A stretch of DNA of 37,772 nucleotides, taken from NCBI GenBank assembly GCA_050299555.1, contig JBNKWA010000011.1, forward strand, positions 1 through 37,772. The letters are read 5' to 3'. The position numbers and the translations under genes were made by a program. A model generated the notes under the pieces. That model had not been told where the DNA came from, searched no databases, and was given only the letters and a program-made list of their open reading frames with translations. This stretch comes from JBNKWA01 sp050299555. GTDB taxonomy: Bacteria; Pseudomonadota; Alphaproteobacteria; Rhodobacterales; Rhodobacteraceae. Within the stretch, counting starts at the first letter, position 1. Each line of letters starts with the position of its first letter. This document shows positions 16,445 to 24,362 of this stretch, piece by piece.

Positions 16445-17512
16445 ATGTTCGCCAGATCCATCCGCCGGTCCCTCGCGGCCGTTGTGGTCGGTGCCGTTGC
16501 GTGCTGGTCCGCGGCGGCCGCCGACTTTTCCGAGCCGCAGGAGGGCGACTTCGTCCTGGAGTCGATGACCTTCCACGACGGGACCGAGCTCAAGGACGTC
16601 AGGCTCCACTACTACACCATCGGCGACCCGGCTAACCCGGCGGTGGTCCTGCTGCACGGCACGGCCGCTTCCGGCAAGGGAATGATGGGCGACAACTTCG
16701 CCAAGGTCATGTTCGGGCCCGGACAGCCGCTCGACGCGACGAAGTACTTCCTGGTCTTCCCCGACGCCATCGGCACCGGCGCAAGCACCAAGCCCTCGGA
16801 CGGGCTCCGCGCGAAGTTCCCGCAATACAACTACGACGACATGGTCGACGCCCAGCACCGCCTTCTGACCGAAGGGCTGGGGATCGACCATGCGCGGCTG
16901 ATCCTGGGATACTCCATGGGCGGGATGAACGTCTGGACCTGGGGCACGCGCTATCCCGACTACGCCGATGCGCTGATCCCGATGGCGGCGCTGCCCGGTC
17001 CGATGGCCGGCCGCAACTGGATGCTGCGCAAGATGATGATCGAATCGGTGCGCAACGACCCGGCATGGAACAACGGCGACTATACCGAGCAGCCGCCGGA
17101 CCTCAGGCTCGCGACGATCTGGTTCGGCCTCGCCACCTATGGCGGCGACCAGGGCATGTGGGCCAAGGGGCCGACCAACGAGGAGGCCAGCGCGCTGGTG
17201 ATGGACCGGCTGGCCAACGCCAAGGTCGGCGACGCCAACGACGTGATGTACCAGTGGGACGCCTCGCGCGACTTCGACCCCTCGGGCGAACTCGACAAGA
17301 TCAAGTCCTGGGTGCTGGTGATCAACTCGGCCGATGACGAGCGCAACCCGCTCAGCCTCGGGATCCTCGACGAGGCGATGTCGAAGGTCGCGCATGGCGA
17401 GGTCTACATCATCCCCGGCAGCCCCGAGACGACCGGGCACGGCACGCCGATGCAGGCCAACCTCTACGCCGACAAGATCGCCGACTTCCTCGAGCGCGCG
17501 CCGAAGATGTGA
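16445..17512 (+). CDS. Secreted alpha/beta hydrolase (homoserine acetyltransferase-like fold)
   Basis: A 355-residue exported alpha/beta-hydrolase. The signal peptide ends near 'ACWSAAAA' (residue 26). The nucleophile elbow GYSMGG gives S157; the likely acid is D297 or D298 in 'NSADDERNP', and the His is H332 in 'TTGHGTPM'. The overall layout ('PAVVLLHGTAASGK', 'FPDAIGTGASTKPSDG') resembles the homoserine/serine O-acetyltransferase branch, but a secreted protein is unlikely to make amino acids; the substrate is unknown. A strong GGAGGAGGAAACC ribosome binding site precedes the ATG. GC content is like the backbone, unlike the two island genes on either side. The 3' end is followed within 40 nt by tail repeat T2. 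Confidence 0.85.
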   Translation: MFARSIRRSLAAVVVGAVACWSAAAADFSEPQEGDFVLESMTFHDGTELKDVRLHYYTIGDPANPAVVLLHGTAASGKGMMGDNFAKVMFGPGQPLDATKYFLVFPDAIGTGASTKPSDGLRAKFPQYNYDDMVDAQHRLLTEGLGIDHARLILGYSMGGMNVWTWGTRYPDYADALIPMAALPGPMAGRNWMLRKMMIESVRNDPAWNNGDYTEQPPDLRLATIWFGLATYGGDQGMWAKGPTNEEASALVMDRLANAKVGDANDVMYQWDASRDFDPSGELDKIKSWVLVINSADDERNPLSLGILDEAMSKVAHGEVYIIPGSPETTGHGTPMQANLYADKIADFLERAPKM

Positions 17513-17550
17513 CGTCGCCTCCGCTCCGGTCCGCGGCGGCCGGAGCGGGG

Positions 17551-17691
17551 CCCGAGACGCTGCGCCGCGACTTCGCCCAGGTGCCCGGGGTGATCGACAG
17601 CTACTGGTACGAGGACGACGAGGACAAGACCGTCCCCACCTCGGACGACGTCGGAACCTCGGACGACGTCGGAACCTCGGCCGAAAGCTGA
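17551..17691 (+). pseudogene. C-terminal fragment of the lipoprotein gene
   Basis: The reading frame of the lipoprotein tail is kept intact here, from 'PETLRRDFAQVPGVIDSYWY' to a stop at 17689-17691, ending 'GTSAES'. It lacks the lipobox, His58 and Cys141 regions, so it cannot do the job of the parent. An in-frame GTG at 17509 overlapping the hydrolase stop could give a 60-residue peptide, but no ribosome binding site supports it. It is best read as a duplication remnant. Confidence 0.75.
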
Positions 17692-17702
17692 TCCGGGCTG
17701 AT
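17551..17702 (+). repeat. Tail repeat T2 (second copy of the lipoprotein 3' end)
   Basis: A near-identical copy of 13630-13763: four substitutions and an extra 18-bp unit (two tandem units at 17644-17661 and 17662-17679, against one in T1). T2 lies right after the alpha/beta hydrolase and right before the convergent end of the PIN-like gene. It is the left border of the second island module. Confidence 0.9.
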
Positions 17703-17704
17703 AT

Positions 17705-19921
17705 CTAGCGTTGTTCCTGCGGCTTCACCCGCAACCGACCGCCCACAACTTCCAACCTTTGTGTTGCCACTTCGATAGGCACCCCCCTGTTCAGGCAGTA
17801 CTTGCCGTACCAAGCTTCGCAATGGCTTTCCGCAATCTGCCAGAGACCGGGCACAGGCCGCCCACGCAGAGCTTGAAGCGTGAAGAAGACACCAATTAGG
17901 GCCACGGCGTTTGAACCCCATTCGACGGCCTTCGGAAGTGTGGTCGGGTCCCAGAACACGCCGAGGGAGGCCAGCCCACCACCTACGATGAGGATAGTGG
18001 ACCCCACAAATTGCAGTCGACTAAGTCGCTTGTTGGCGTACTTCACTCCGTCCGCCATCACTCGATTCTGGCGCTCCTCAATCTCCTTGAGCCTGAGCTG
18101 ATCCCTGTCCCGCAGTTGCTCGAGCTCTGCCAACCGTTTCTCTACTCCTTCCGCCCGCGTCGCCTCATCCGACATCTTCGCCTCATATTCTCGGCGGACT
18201 TCTTGTTGCGACTTTTCGTGATCTGAGCGAAGGCGCCGGATCAGCCTGTCCTTCTCTTGCAGCTTGTTCTGGGTCTCTTCTCTGACGACGCGAATTGCCG
18301 CCTCGAGCATTCCGTCAAGAAGTTTTTGTTCAAGATCGGGATTGAAAGCAGCCGGCGAACCGCGTGCCGTATCCATGAGAAAGTTCACGGCGCGATTGTC
18401 TTGGAGCAGGAGCTCAAACTGTTCCCGTTGTTCGGGGCTGTATTTCTCAGTGGCTGCTATTGCCGCATCGATTACGTCCTTTCTGACGCGAAGAACCCTT
18501 TCACACTGAGCCAACATGTGAGATATGGGCAAACGTTCGGAATCTGCAAAACCCGTGCGCAACCACGCGACCGTTGCCATGTCGCGAATGTCCACCACAG
18601 GCCCGCATTGCCCCTCATTGATCAGCCCTGAATCGACGCAATAATCGCGCGCCCTTCTAACCAGTTTTTCGTTCGACGAGATAAAAACGTGTGAGTTACG
18701 GAGGGGATCGCTGCGGTGCTTCCCTTTCCGAAGACGCATGATTGCGGTCACTGCAAAGGCGTCGTGCTCTCGAGCATCTGCGCTCGTCCAACTAAGATAG
18801 CTGTAAATGTCGTCGTTTTGATTCTTGTTGAAGTACTTATGGTCATTTGGGTAGGAAGTGATGTCGTAATCTCGAACGTCCACGCCAAATTTCTTTGCTG
18901 CCTCTTCCACGTCCGAAGCAATCGCCCCAACGTAGTCGCGCGTAACCTCGCCTTTGATAACCGCCGTATGCGTTCGACCATGCCGTTCTGTTGGTTGTGC
19001 CTTTAAGTAAGCCTTAAGGACCCGCTCTGCCTCTCGACAACTCTCGGTAAACACGTGAACTTTGCAGCCAATCGATTTGAGGGCATTAACGATGGCACGT
19101 GCTTCAACTTGCAATGCGCGTCCGCTAGTGCCGATCAGGCCGAGCAACATCGGCCCGTCTAAAAAGAATGTCGCATCGCTGTTTGTCTCAATTGTTGTTG
19201 GCTTACGGAAGTCCTCGACCAACTCCGCAAGCATCCCTGCGGCCACGAAGACGTTCAGCTTTTCGGTTAGTTCGGGATGCTTCGGCCCAAGCCACTGCAG
19301 AAAGCGCGCGCAAATGTGGACCTCAGCGCGGCCGAGGACGGAGGTATCCGCCGCAAGTATTTCCAGTGCCTGCCGATCAGCGTTTGTACTTAGCGTCGCC
19401 TTTGCCTCCGCCGCGATCTCTTCGTTAGAGTGCGCGTCGAGTGAAATGAGGAAGCGGACAAGCATGTCACCTAACTCTTCATCCGACAATTTGCGATAGA
19501 TTAGATCATTGGCAATTAACTCGAAGCCTCTAAACAGTTCCACGACATTCTCGAACGCGTATTTGATCGAACTGTCTATGTCATTTTTCATCAGAGCATT
19601 CGCCTGGGCGAAATAATGCTTCTCATGCTTGTCATATTCAACTCGAATATGCCCGTTTTGGGCAAGTCGTTCCAAGAATACCTCTCCAACAGAGTTGGTC
19701 ATGCTCCACCCATAGATTAAGCCGGCGGCTTTTGCTAAAAGTGAAGCAGTGACTGGTTCCTCTCTAATCGTGTCAAGAATTGGAATAAAGAAGTAACTCA
19801 AAGCATCGATCACGTCTGAGTTTTCGTTGTCGCGAAACGCGGACAACACGGCATTTACGCGGATGGCGGTCGGTCCAATTGCCATGTTTCCAACTTTCGT
19901 CGCGGTTAGGGCCGCGACCAT
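17705..19921 (-). CDS. PIN-like nuclease domain protein with coiled coil and two C-terminal membrane helices
   Basis: A 738-residue protein not recognised as a whole. Residues 1-240 are helical with no known domain. A PIN-like core is suggested at about 250-430: D255 in 'FFLDGPMLLGLIG', E293 in 'VHVFTESCREAERVL', D387 in 'EHDAFAVTAIM', and a strand 'HVFISSNEKLVRRAR' (N417/E418) where PIN ribonucleases have their last acidic or polar site. A long charged coiled coil spans about 545-625, followed by two hydrophobic helices (about 637-655 and 671-685) and a ~50-residue tail with three cysteines. The layout suggests a membrane-tethered effector. ATG at 19921 is chosen for the AAGG about 5 nt upstream; ATG 19885 is an alternative, and the open frame further upstream runs into element B and is not credible. 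It is A/T-rich relative to the backbone. The PIN call is inference. Confidence 0.6.
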   Translation of the reverse strand: MVAALTATKVGNMAIGPTAIRVNAVLSAFRDNENSDVIDALSYFFIPILDTIREEPVTASLLAKAAGLIYGWSMTNSVGEVFLERLAQNGHIRVEYDKHEKHYFAQANALMKNDIDSSIKYAFENVVELFRGFELIANDLIYRKLSDEELGDMLVRFLISLDAHSNEEIAAEAKATLSTNADRQALEILAADTSVLGRAEVHICARFLQWLGPKHPELTEKLNVFVAAGMLAELVEDFRKPTTIETNSDATFFLDGPMLLGLIGTSGRALQVEARAIVNALKSIGCKVHVFTESCREAERVLKAYLKAQPTERHGRTHTAVIKGEVTRDYVGAIASDVEEAAKKFGVDVRDYDITSYPNDHKYFNKNQNDDIYSYLSWTSADAREHDAFAVTAIMRLRKGKHRSDPLRNSHVFISSNEKLVRRARDYCVDSGLINEGQCGPVVDIRDMATVAWLRTGFADSERLPISHMLAQCERVLRVRKDVIDAAIAATEKYSPEQREQFELLLQDNRAVNFLMDTARGSPAAFNPDLEQKLLDGMLEAAIRVVREETQNKLQEKDRLIRRLRSDHEKSQQEVRREYEAKMSDEATRAEGVEKRLAELEQLRDRDQLRLKEIEERQNRVMADGVKYANKRLSRLQFVGSTILIVGGGLASLGVFWDPTTLPKAVEWGSNAVALIGVFFTLQALRGRPVPGLWQIAESHCEAWYGKYCLNRGVPIEVATQRLEVVGGRLRVKPQEQR

Positions 19922-20059
19922 ATGCGCCTTGTGCCAACAAGTCGAGCCGCAGCCGCATGTTGAAGGTACCACTTCAACTTGTGCATTGGATGTCAGTGGT
20001 TGATGAACCCGCCATGCGTTGACGTGCCGGTCCAGTGTGACCCGGACGACACCGGCACT

Positions 20060-20150
20060 ACGGCCCGCAGAGCCTCGTACTGGATTCCGCTCAATTCCAA
20101 CACCTTGACCCCCCGTCCCCATGGGGCAGCCGTGTCCCGGCCGCGGTCAG
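20060..20150 (+). repeat. Element B copy 2 (internally deleted)
   Basis: Starts with the left hairpin arm region ACGGCCCGCAGAG and jumps straight to the right part: GGATTCCG, 'TTCCAACACCTTGACCCCC', and the second palindrome with one damaged arm (GTCCCCATGGGGCAGC), then GTGTCCCGGCCGCGGTCAG exactly as in copy 1. About 150 bp of the middle, including the 20-bp palindrome, are missing. Weak similarity may extend left to about 20034. It forms the right border of the second island module and lies 40 nt past the phosphatase stop. Confidence 0.82.
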
Positions 20151-20189
20151 GGGGTGGAATCAGCGCCGGACAGCTCAGTGCCGCACTGC

Positions 20190-20942
20190 TCAGCGCCGGA
20201 CGGGGCAGGGCACCAGTCCGTGTTCGGTCAGCAGCATCTGGTCGCGGCCGTCCAGCACCAGGCAGCTCAGTTCGCCGCCGAAGACCGCCCCGGTATCGAC
20301 GGCGATGCGGTTGCCGCGGTTCTCGACCCGGCGCACCACCGTGTGGCCGTGCACCACGATGGCGCCGAAGTCGCGGCGGTCGTCGAGGAACGGCTCGCGG
20401 ATCCAGGCCAGGTCCTCCTCGACCTGGGCGTCGAGCGGGATCCCGGGCCGCACGCCGGCATGGGCGAAGAAGTAGCCGCCGATCCTGAGGCTGGTCAGCA
20501 TCCCTTCGAGGAAGTCGCGGTGCGCCCGCGGCACCGCCGCCCGGGCCGCCGCCTGCACCTCGGCGATGTCGTGCCGGTCGATGCCGGTCACCCCGTAGCT
20601 GGCCAGCGTCTGCCGGCCGCCCCAGGCCGAGCGCAGCCAGAAATCCATGGTATGGGCCGCCTCGTCGAGGTCGAGGAAGTCCATCAGGCAGCGGTCGTGG
20701 TTGCCGCGCAGGACATGGGTGGCCAGGGGCTCGTCCAGGCGCTCGATCAGGTTCTCGATCACCCCCCTTGGGTGCGGCCCGCGGTCGCCGAGATCGCCGA
20801 GATAGACCACCACCGGCGCCGCGTGCGGACGCGCGTCGAGATCGTCGACGATCCTGAGCTGCACCTCTTCCAGCTCGTAGAGGCAGCCGTGGATGTCGCC
20901 GATGGCGTAGATCCGGTGCCCGTCGGTATGCCTGTGTGTCAT
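20190..20942 (-). CDS. PPP-family metallophosphatase
   Basis: A 250-residue calcineurin-like (PPP type) phosphatase of the bacterial serine/threonine phosphatase or diadenosine-tetraphosphatase group. The metal-binding motifs are complete: GDIHG (residues 15-19), GDLGDRG (49-55) and GNHD (80-83), with later histidines in 'FAHAGVRPGI' and 'VVHGHTVVRR'. The protein is cytoplasmic, with no signal peptide. Substrate (phosphoprotein or Ap4A) cannot be settled. ATG at 20942 gives the family length. The gene follows rpsU on the same strand, but the terminator-like hairpin at 21001-21031 lies between them. It is the first backbone gene right of the island. Confidence 0.88.
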   Translation of the reverse strand: MTHRHTDGHRIYAIGDIHGCLYELEEVQLRIVDDLDARPHAAPVVVYLGDLGDRGPHPRGVIENLIERLDEPLATHVLRGNHDRCLMDFLDLDEAAHTMDFWLRSAWGGRQTLASYGVTGIDRHDIAEVQAAARAAVPRAHRDFLEGMLTSLRIGGYFFAHAGVRPGIPLDAQVEEDLAWIREPFLDDRRDFGAIVVHGHTVVRRVENRGNRIAVDTGAVFGGELSCLVLDGRDQMLLTEHGLVPCPVRR

Positions 20943-21000
20943 TGCCTGCCGACGCCGCTACCCCTGCCCCCGAGGGCCGGGAGCCATGCCCCAAAGACGA

Positions 21001-21031
21001 CAAAGCCCCGCTCGCGCGGGCGACCGGGGCT
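21001..21031 (-). terminator. Terminator of rpsU
   Basis: Read on the minus strand, AGCCCCG and CGGGGCT form a stem (21004-21031) around a GC-rich loop, followed by TTTG and a TCTTT sequence. It lies about 50 nt past the rpsU stop and fits an intrinsic terminator with a weak T tract. Confidence 0.6.
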
Positions 21032-21081
21032 CGTCTGATGCTCGCGGCCCGCCTGCGCGCGCCGCTGGTCGTGTCACGCCG

Positions 21082-21288
21082 TCAGAGGGCGCCTTCGCGC
21101 TGCAGCTTCTTGCGCAGAAGCTTGCGGGCACGACGAACGGCCTCCGCCTTTTCCCGGGCTTTCTTCACCGACGGCTTTTCATAATGCTGACGGAGCTTCA
21201 TTTCCCGGAACACACCCTCGCGCTGAAGCTTCTTCTTCAGCGCACGGAGAGCCTGGTCGACGTTGTTGTCACGAACCATTACCTGCAC
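21082..21288 (-). CDS. rpsU: 30S ribosomal protein S21
   Basis: A 68-residue, very basic protein matching ribosomal protein S21, a small-subunit protein that helps mRNA selection near the 3' end of 16S rRNA. The sequence begins 'MQVMVRDNNVDQALRALKKK', followed by 'EGVFREMKLRQHYEKPSVKK' and a Lys/Arg-rich end, as in other alphaproteobacteria. Start and length agree with the family. Codon use is less GC-extreme than in its neighbours, as expected for a highly expressed gene. It diverges from a COQ9-family gene, an arrangement so common in alphaproteobacteria that the neighbour family was once named for it. Confidence 0.97.
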   Translation of the reverse strand: MQVMVRDNNVDQALRALKKKLQREGVFREMKLRQHYEKPSVKKAREKAEAVRRARKLLRKKLQREGAL

Positions 21289-21393
21289 GAGCAGTCACCA
21301 CCTTTCATGTGTTTGGATTCCGCAGGACGCGGCTATATAGCAATGGGACCGGACCCTGTCCACACCCGTTGGCCGCAAAGGATAGAACCCGCG

Positions 21394-22122
21394 ATGACAC
21401 GCCGCAGCAAGGACGCCCAGGCCCCCGGCGAGGCCGCCGCCGCCCGTGACGCCATCCTCGCCGCCGCCCGCGGGAACGCCGCCTTCGAGGGCTGGGGCGA
21501 GCCCGCCCTGACCCTCGCCGCGGACGAGGCGGGGGTGGCGCCCGATGCCGCCCGGCTGGCCTTTCCCCGCGGCGCGGTGGACCTGGCGCTGGCCTTCCAC
21601 CGCGCTGGCGACGCCGCCTTTGCCCAGCGGCTGGCCGCCGAGCCGCTGGACGGGCTGCGCTATTCCGAGAAGGTCGCCCGGGCGCTGGAGCTGCGCCTCG
21701 AGGTGATCGCCGACGAGCGCGAGGCGGTGCGCCGCGCCGCCGCCTTCTTCGCCCTGCCGCAGCATGCCGCCGACGGTGCCCGCGCAGTCTGGGAGACCGC
21801 CGACGCCATCTGGCGCGGCCTCGACGACAGCTCCGAGGACGTGAACTGGTACACCAAGCGGATGATCCTTTCCGGGGTCTGGTCCTCGGTGCTGCTCTAC
21901 TGGCTCGGCGACGACAGCGAGAACTTCACCCGCACCCGCGACTTCATCGTCCGCCGCATCGGCGACGTGATGCGGTTCGAGAAGGCCAAGGCCGGGCTTC
22001 GCGACAGCGCCCTTGGCCGCGCCTTCATGGCCGGGCCGGGGCGCCTTCTCGCCCATGTCCGCAAGCCCGTGCCGCCGCCCGCCGGCCTGCCGGGCCGCAT
22101 GAGCGAAGCAGGGAGGGCCTGA
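21394..22122 (+). CDS. COQ9 family protein (rpsU-divergent protein)
   Basis: A 242-residue protein of the COQ9 family, lipid-binding TetR-like-fold proteins that support ubiquinone biosynthesis in mitochondria and probably in alphaproteobacteria. Diagnostic segments are 'FPRGAVDLALAFHRAGD' (residues 58-74), 'KVARALELRLE', and the helix pair 'VNWYTKRMILSGVWSSVLLYWLGDDSENFTRTRDFIVRRI' near 151-190. The family is also described as the rpsU-divergently transcribed protein, and rpsU is indeed divergent here with a 105-nt gap. The upstream in-frame extension runs through rpsU and is rejected. A class IV aminotransferase gene follows after 3 nt. Confidence 0.93.
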   Translation: MTRRSKDAQAPGEAAAARDAILAAARGNAAFEGWGEPALTLAADEAGVAPDAARLAFPRGAVDLALAFHRAGDAAFAQRLAAEPLDGLRYSEKVARALELRLEVIADEREAVRRAAAFFALPQHAADGARAVWETADAIWRGLDDSSEDVNWYTKRMILSGVWSSVLLYWLGDDSENFTRTRDFIVRRIGDVMRFEKAKAGLRDSALGRAFMAGPGRLLAHVRKPVPPPAGLPGRMSEAGRA

Positions 22123-22125
22123 ACC

Positions 22126-22998
22126 TTGGCGCTGGGCGGACGCATACTGACCTGGTTCGAGGGCCGCTGGCACGACGGCAACCTGCCGATCATGGGCGCC
22201 GCCGACCACGGCACCTGGCAGGGCACGCTGGTCTTCGACGGCGCCCGTGCCTTCGAGGACGTGACCCCGGATCTTGGCCTGCACTGCGCCCGGCTGATCC
22301 GCTCGGCCGAGGCCATGGGCCTCGCCCCGATCCTGTCGGCGGCCGAGATCGCCGAGGTGATCCGCGAGGGGGTAAGCCGGTTCGCCCCGAACGAGGCGCT
22401 GTATCTCAGGCCGATGATGTGGTCGCGCGAGGGCTCCAAGGCGATCATCGACGCCGAGCCGACCTCGTCGGCGCTGGCCATCTGCCTCGAGGTGCTGCCG
22501 ATGCCCGAGCCGGGGGCCTATTCGCTCTGCGTCTCGCCCTGGCGGCGGCCGACCCCCGAGGTGGCGGTGACCGAGGCAAAGGCCGGCTGTCTCTACCCCA
22601 ACAACGCCCGCATCGTCCGCGACGCCCGCGCCCGCGGCTTCAACAACGCCCTGTCGCTGGATTTCGAGGGCAATGTCGCCGAGACCGCCAGCTCCAACGT
22701 CTTTCTGGTCAGGGATGGCGTCGCCCGGACCCCGGTGCCGAACGGCTGCTTCCTCGCCGGCATCACCCGGCGGCGGATCATGGCGTTGCTGCACGAGGAC
22801 GGCATCGAGGTCGAGGAGGCGAAGCTGACGGTCGAGGATTTCCGCGCCGCCGACGAGATCTTCCTGACCGGCAACGCCTTCAAGACGATGCCGGTGACCC
22901 GGTTCGAGGACCGCGACCTGGCCTACGGCCCGGTGGCCAAACGCGCCCGCCAGCTCTACTGGGACTTCGCCCACGACCTGACGCTGAGCCTGGTCTGA
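22126..22998 (+). CDS. Branched-chain amino acid aminotransferase (class IV PLP enzyme)
   Basis: A 290-residue fold-type IV PLP-dependent aminotransferase, most like the branched-chain enzymes (IlvE group) that move amino groups between glutamate and Val/Leu/Ile. The PLP lysine is K152 in 'VTEAKAGCLYPNN', and the cofactor-holding E186 is in 'NVAETASSNVFLV'. 'GTLVFDGARAFE' near residue 33 is the usual substrate-loop segment. The start is an uncommon TTG at 22126, supported by GGGAGG 10-15 nt upstream. Its stop overlaps the next start (TGATG), so it is coupled to the quinone oxidoreductase gene. D-amino-acid or aminodeoxychorismate-type activity in the same fold cannot be ruled out. Confidence 0.87.
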   Translation: MALGGRILTWFEGRWHDGNLPIMGAADHGTWQGTLVFDGARAFEDVTPDLGLHCARLIRSAEAMGLAPILSAAEIAEVIREGVSRFAPNEALYLRPMMWSREGSKAIIDAEPTSSALAICLEVLPMPEPGAYSLCVSPWRRPTPEVAVTEAKAGCLYPNNARIVRDARARGFNNALSLDFEGNVAETASSNVFLVRDGVARTPVPNGCFLAGITRRRIMALLHEDGIEVEEAKLTVEDFRAADEIFLTGNAFKTMPVTRFEDRDLAYGPVAKRARQLYWDFAHDLTLSLV

Positions 22999-23993
22999 TG
23001 GCCATGATGCAGGCTGTCGAGATCACCGCGCCCGGCGGGCCGGAGGTTCTGAAACCCGCCCGCCGGCCGGTGCCGCAGCCGGGTCCGGGCGAGATCCTGA
23101 TCCGGGTCGCCTATGCCGGGGTCAACCGCCCGGACGTGCTGCAGCGGGCCGGCGCCTACGACCCGCCACCGGGCGCCTCTGACCTGCCGGGGCTGGAGGC
23201 GTCGGGGCATGTGGCGGCGGTGGGCGCCGGCGTGTCACGCTGGCGGGAAGGCGACGCGGTCTGCGCACTCCTGCCCGGCGGCGGCTATGCCGAACAGGTG
23301 GTGACGCCGGCCGACCACGCCCTGCCGGTGCCGGCGGGGCTTGGCCTCGCCGAGGCGGCGGCGCTGCCCGAGACCTTCTTTACCGTCTGGCACAATGTCT
23401 TCGAGCGCGGGCAGCTCAAGGCCGGCGAAAGCTTCCTCGTCCATGGCGGCAGCTCCGGCATCGGCACCACGGCGATCCAGCTTGCCGCGGTCCGCGGCGC
23501 GCGGGTGTTCACCACCGCCGGCAGTGTCGGCAAATGCGCCGCCTGCGTGGCGCTCGGGGCCGAACTGGCGGTCAACTACCGCGACGCCGATTATGTCGAG
23601 GCGATCCGCGAGGCCACCGGCGGCCGCGGCGTCGATCTCAGCCTCAACATGGTCGGCGGCGACTACATCCCGCGCGACATCCGCCTTCTGGCGCCCGAGG
23701 GACGGCTGGTGATGATCGCCTTCCAGGCCGGCCCGAAGGCCGAGGTCAACTTCGCCCAGGTGATGGTCAAGCGGCTGGTGGTGACCGGCTCGACGCTGCG
23801 CCCGCAATCGGTCGAGGCCAAGGCCCGGATCGCGGTGGCGCTGGAACGCGAGGTCTGGCCGCTGATCGCCGCGCACCGGGTAAAACCGGTGATGGACCGC
23901 AGCTTCCCCCTCGCAAGGGCGGCCGAGGCGCACCGGCACATGGAATCGGGGGCGCATCTGGGCAAGATCGTGCTTGAGGTCGGCGGCGGCTGA
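22998..23993 (+). CDS. NAD(P)H-quinone oxidoreductase (zeta-crystallin-like MDR)
   Basis: A 331-residue zinc-free medium-chain dehydrogenase of the quinone oxidoreductase (PIG3/QOR) group, a cytoplasmic enzyme reducing quinones or enones with NADPH. Seen: 'YAGVNRPDVLQRAGAYDPPPGASDLPGLEASG' in the N-terminal GroES-like domain, the typical 'ALPETFFTVWHNVFERGQLKAGE' segment, and the nucleotide-binding 'LVHGGSSGIGTTAIQLA' (about residues 149-165). No structural-zinc Cys cluster is present, as expected. The ATG overlaps the aminotransferase stop by one base. An element B copy lies about 115 nt downstream. Confidence 0.92.
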   Translation: MAMMQAVEITAPGGPEVLKPARRPVPQPGPGEILIRVAYAGVNRPDVLQRAGAYDPPPGASDLPGLEASGHVAAVGAGVSRWREGDAVCALLPGGGYAEQVVTPADHALPVPAGLGLAEAAALPETFFTVWHNVFERGQLKAGESFLVHGGSSGIGTTAIQLAAVRGARVFTTAGSVGKCAACVALGAELAVNYRDADYVEAIREATGGRGVDLSLNMVGGDYIPRDIRLLAPEGRLVMIAFQAGPKAEVNFAQVMVKRLVVTGSTLRPQSVEAKARIAVALEREVWPLIAAHRVKPVMDRSFPLARAAEAHRHMESGAHLGKIVLEVGGG

Positions 23994-24109
23994 GCCGCCC
24001 ACCGCGGCATCCGGATGCGCGCAGGGCGGGCGTTCGCACCGATCACCGGATTTGCCCTTCCGGGCTTGGCCCCACACCCGCCGGTTCCACCCTGCTGTCA
24101 CCGGGAGAA

Positions 24110-24340
24110 TTGCGGCCCCACGGCCCGCAACGGGCCGAATAGCACCCGTTTCCGGGCGTCCCCGGGCGCGTCCCCACAAAAATGTGTTAAATATCAATAA
24201 CTTGCATGGCGTCCCCATGGGGACGCCTGGTCCGGGCCCCGGAAACGACGCCGGCCGCCGCCAACCCGTCCCCAAAGCGTCCCCACGGGATTCCGTGGAT
24301 TTTCAACGCCTTGACCCCCCGTCCCCATGGGGACGCCGCT
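24110..24340 (+). repeat. Element B copy 3 (complete)
   Basis: The best match to copy 1: hairpin CGGCCCGCAACGGGCCG (24121-24137), GTCCCCACAAAA, 'AAATATCAATAACTTG', the perfect palindrome GGCGTCCCCATGGGGACGCC (24208-24227), 'GCCGCCAACCCGTCCCC', GTCCCCACGGGATTCCG, 'TTTTCAACGCCTTGACCCCC', and CGTCCCCATGGGGACG (24320-24335). It lacks the GTGTCCCGGCCGCGG end of copies 1 and 2. It ends about 23 nt from the pyrF stop, so its last palindrome could end pyrF transcription. No gene is supported in 23994-24362. Confidence 0.9.
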
Positions 24341-24362
24341 GGAAGGGCGTGCTCGGGGCTGC

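Noticed and set aside
13630..17702. Insertion sequence or integrase-driven island at the tail repeats
   Set aside because: No transposase, integrase or terminal inverted repeats are visible, and the repeats are too long to be target-site duplications.
19922..20122. N-terminal extension of the PIN-like protein into element B copy 2
   Set aside because: The first residues are repeat-derived. The ATG at 19921 has a better ribosome binding site.
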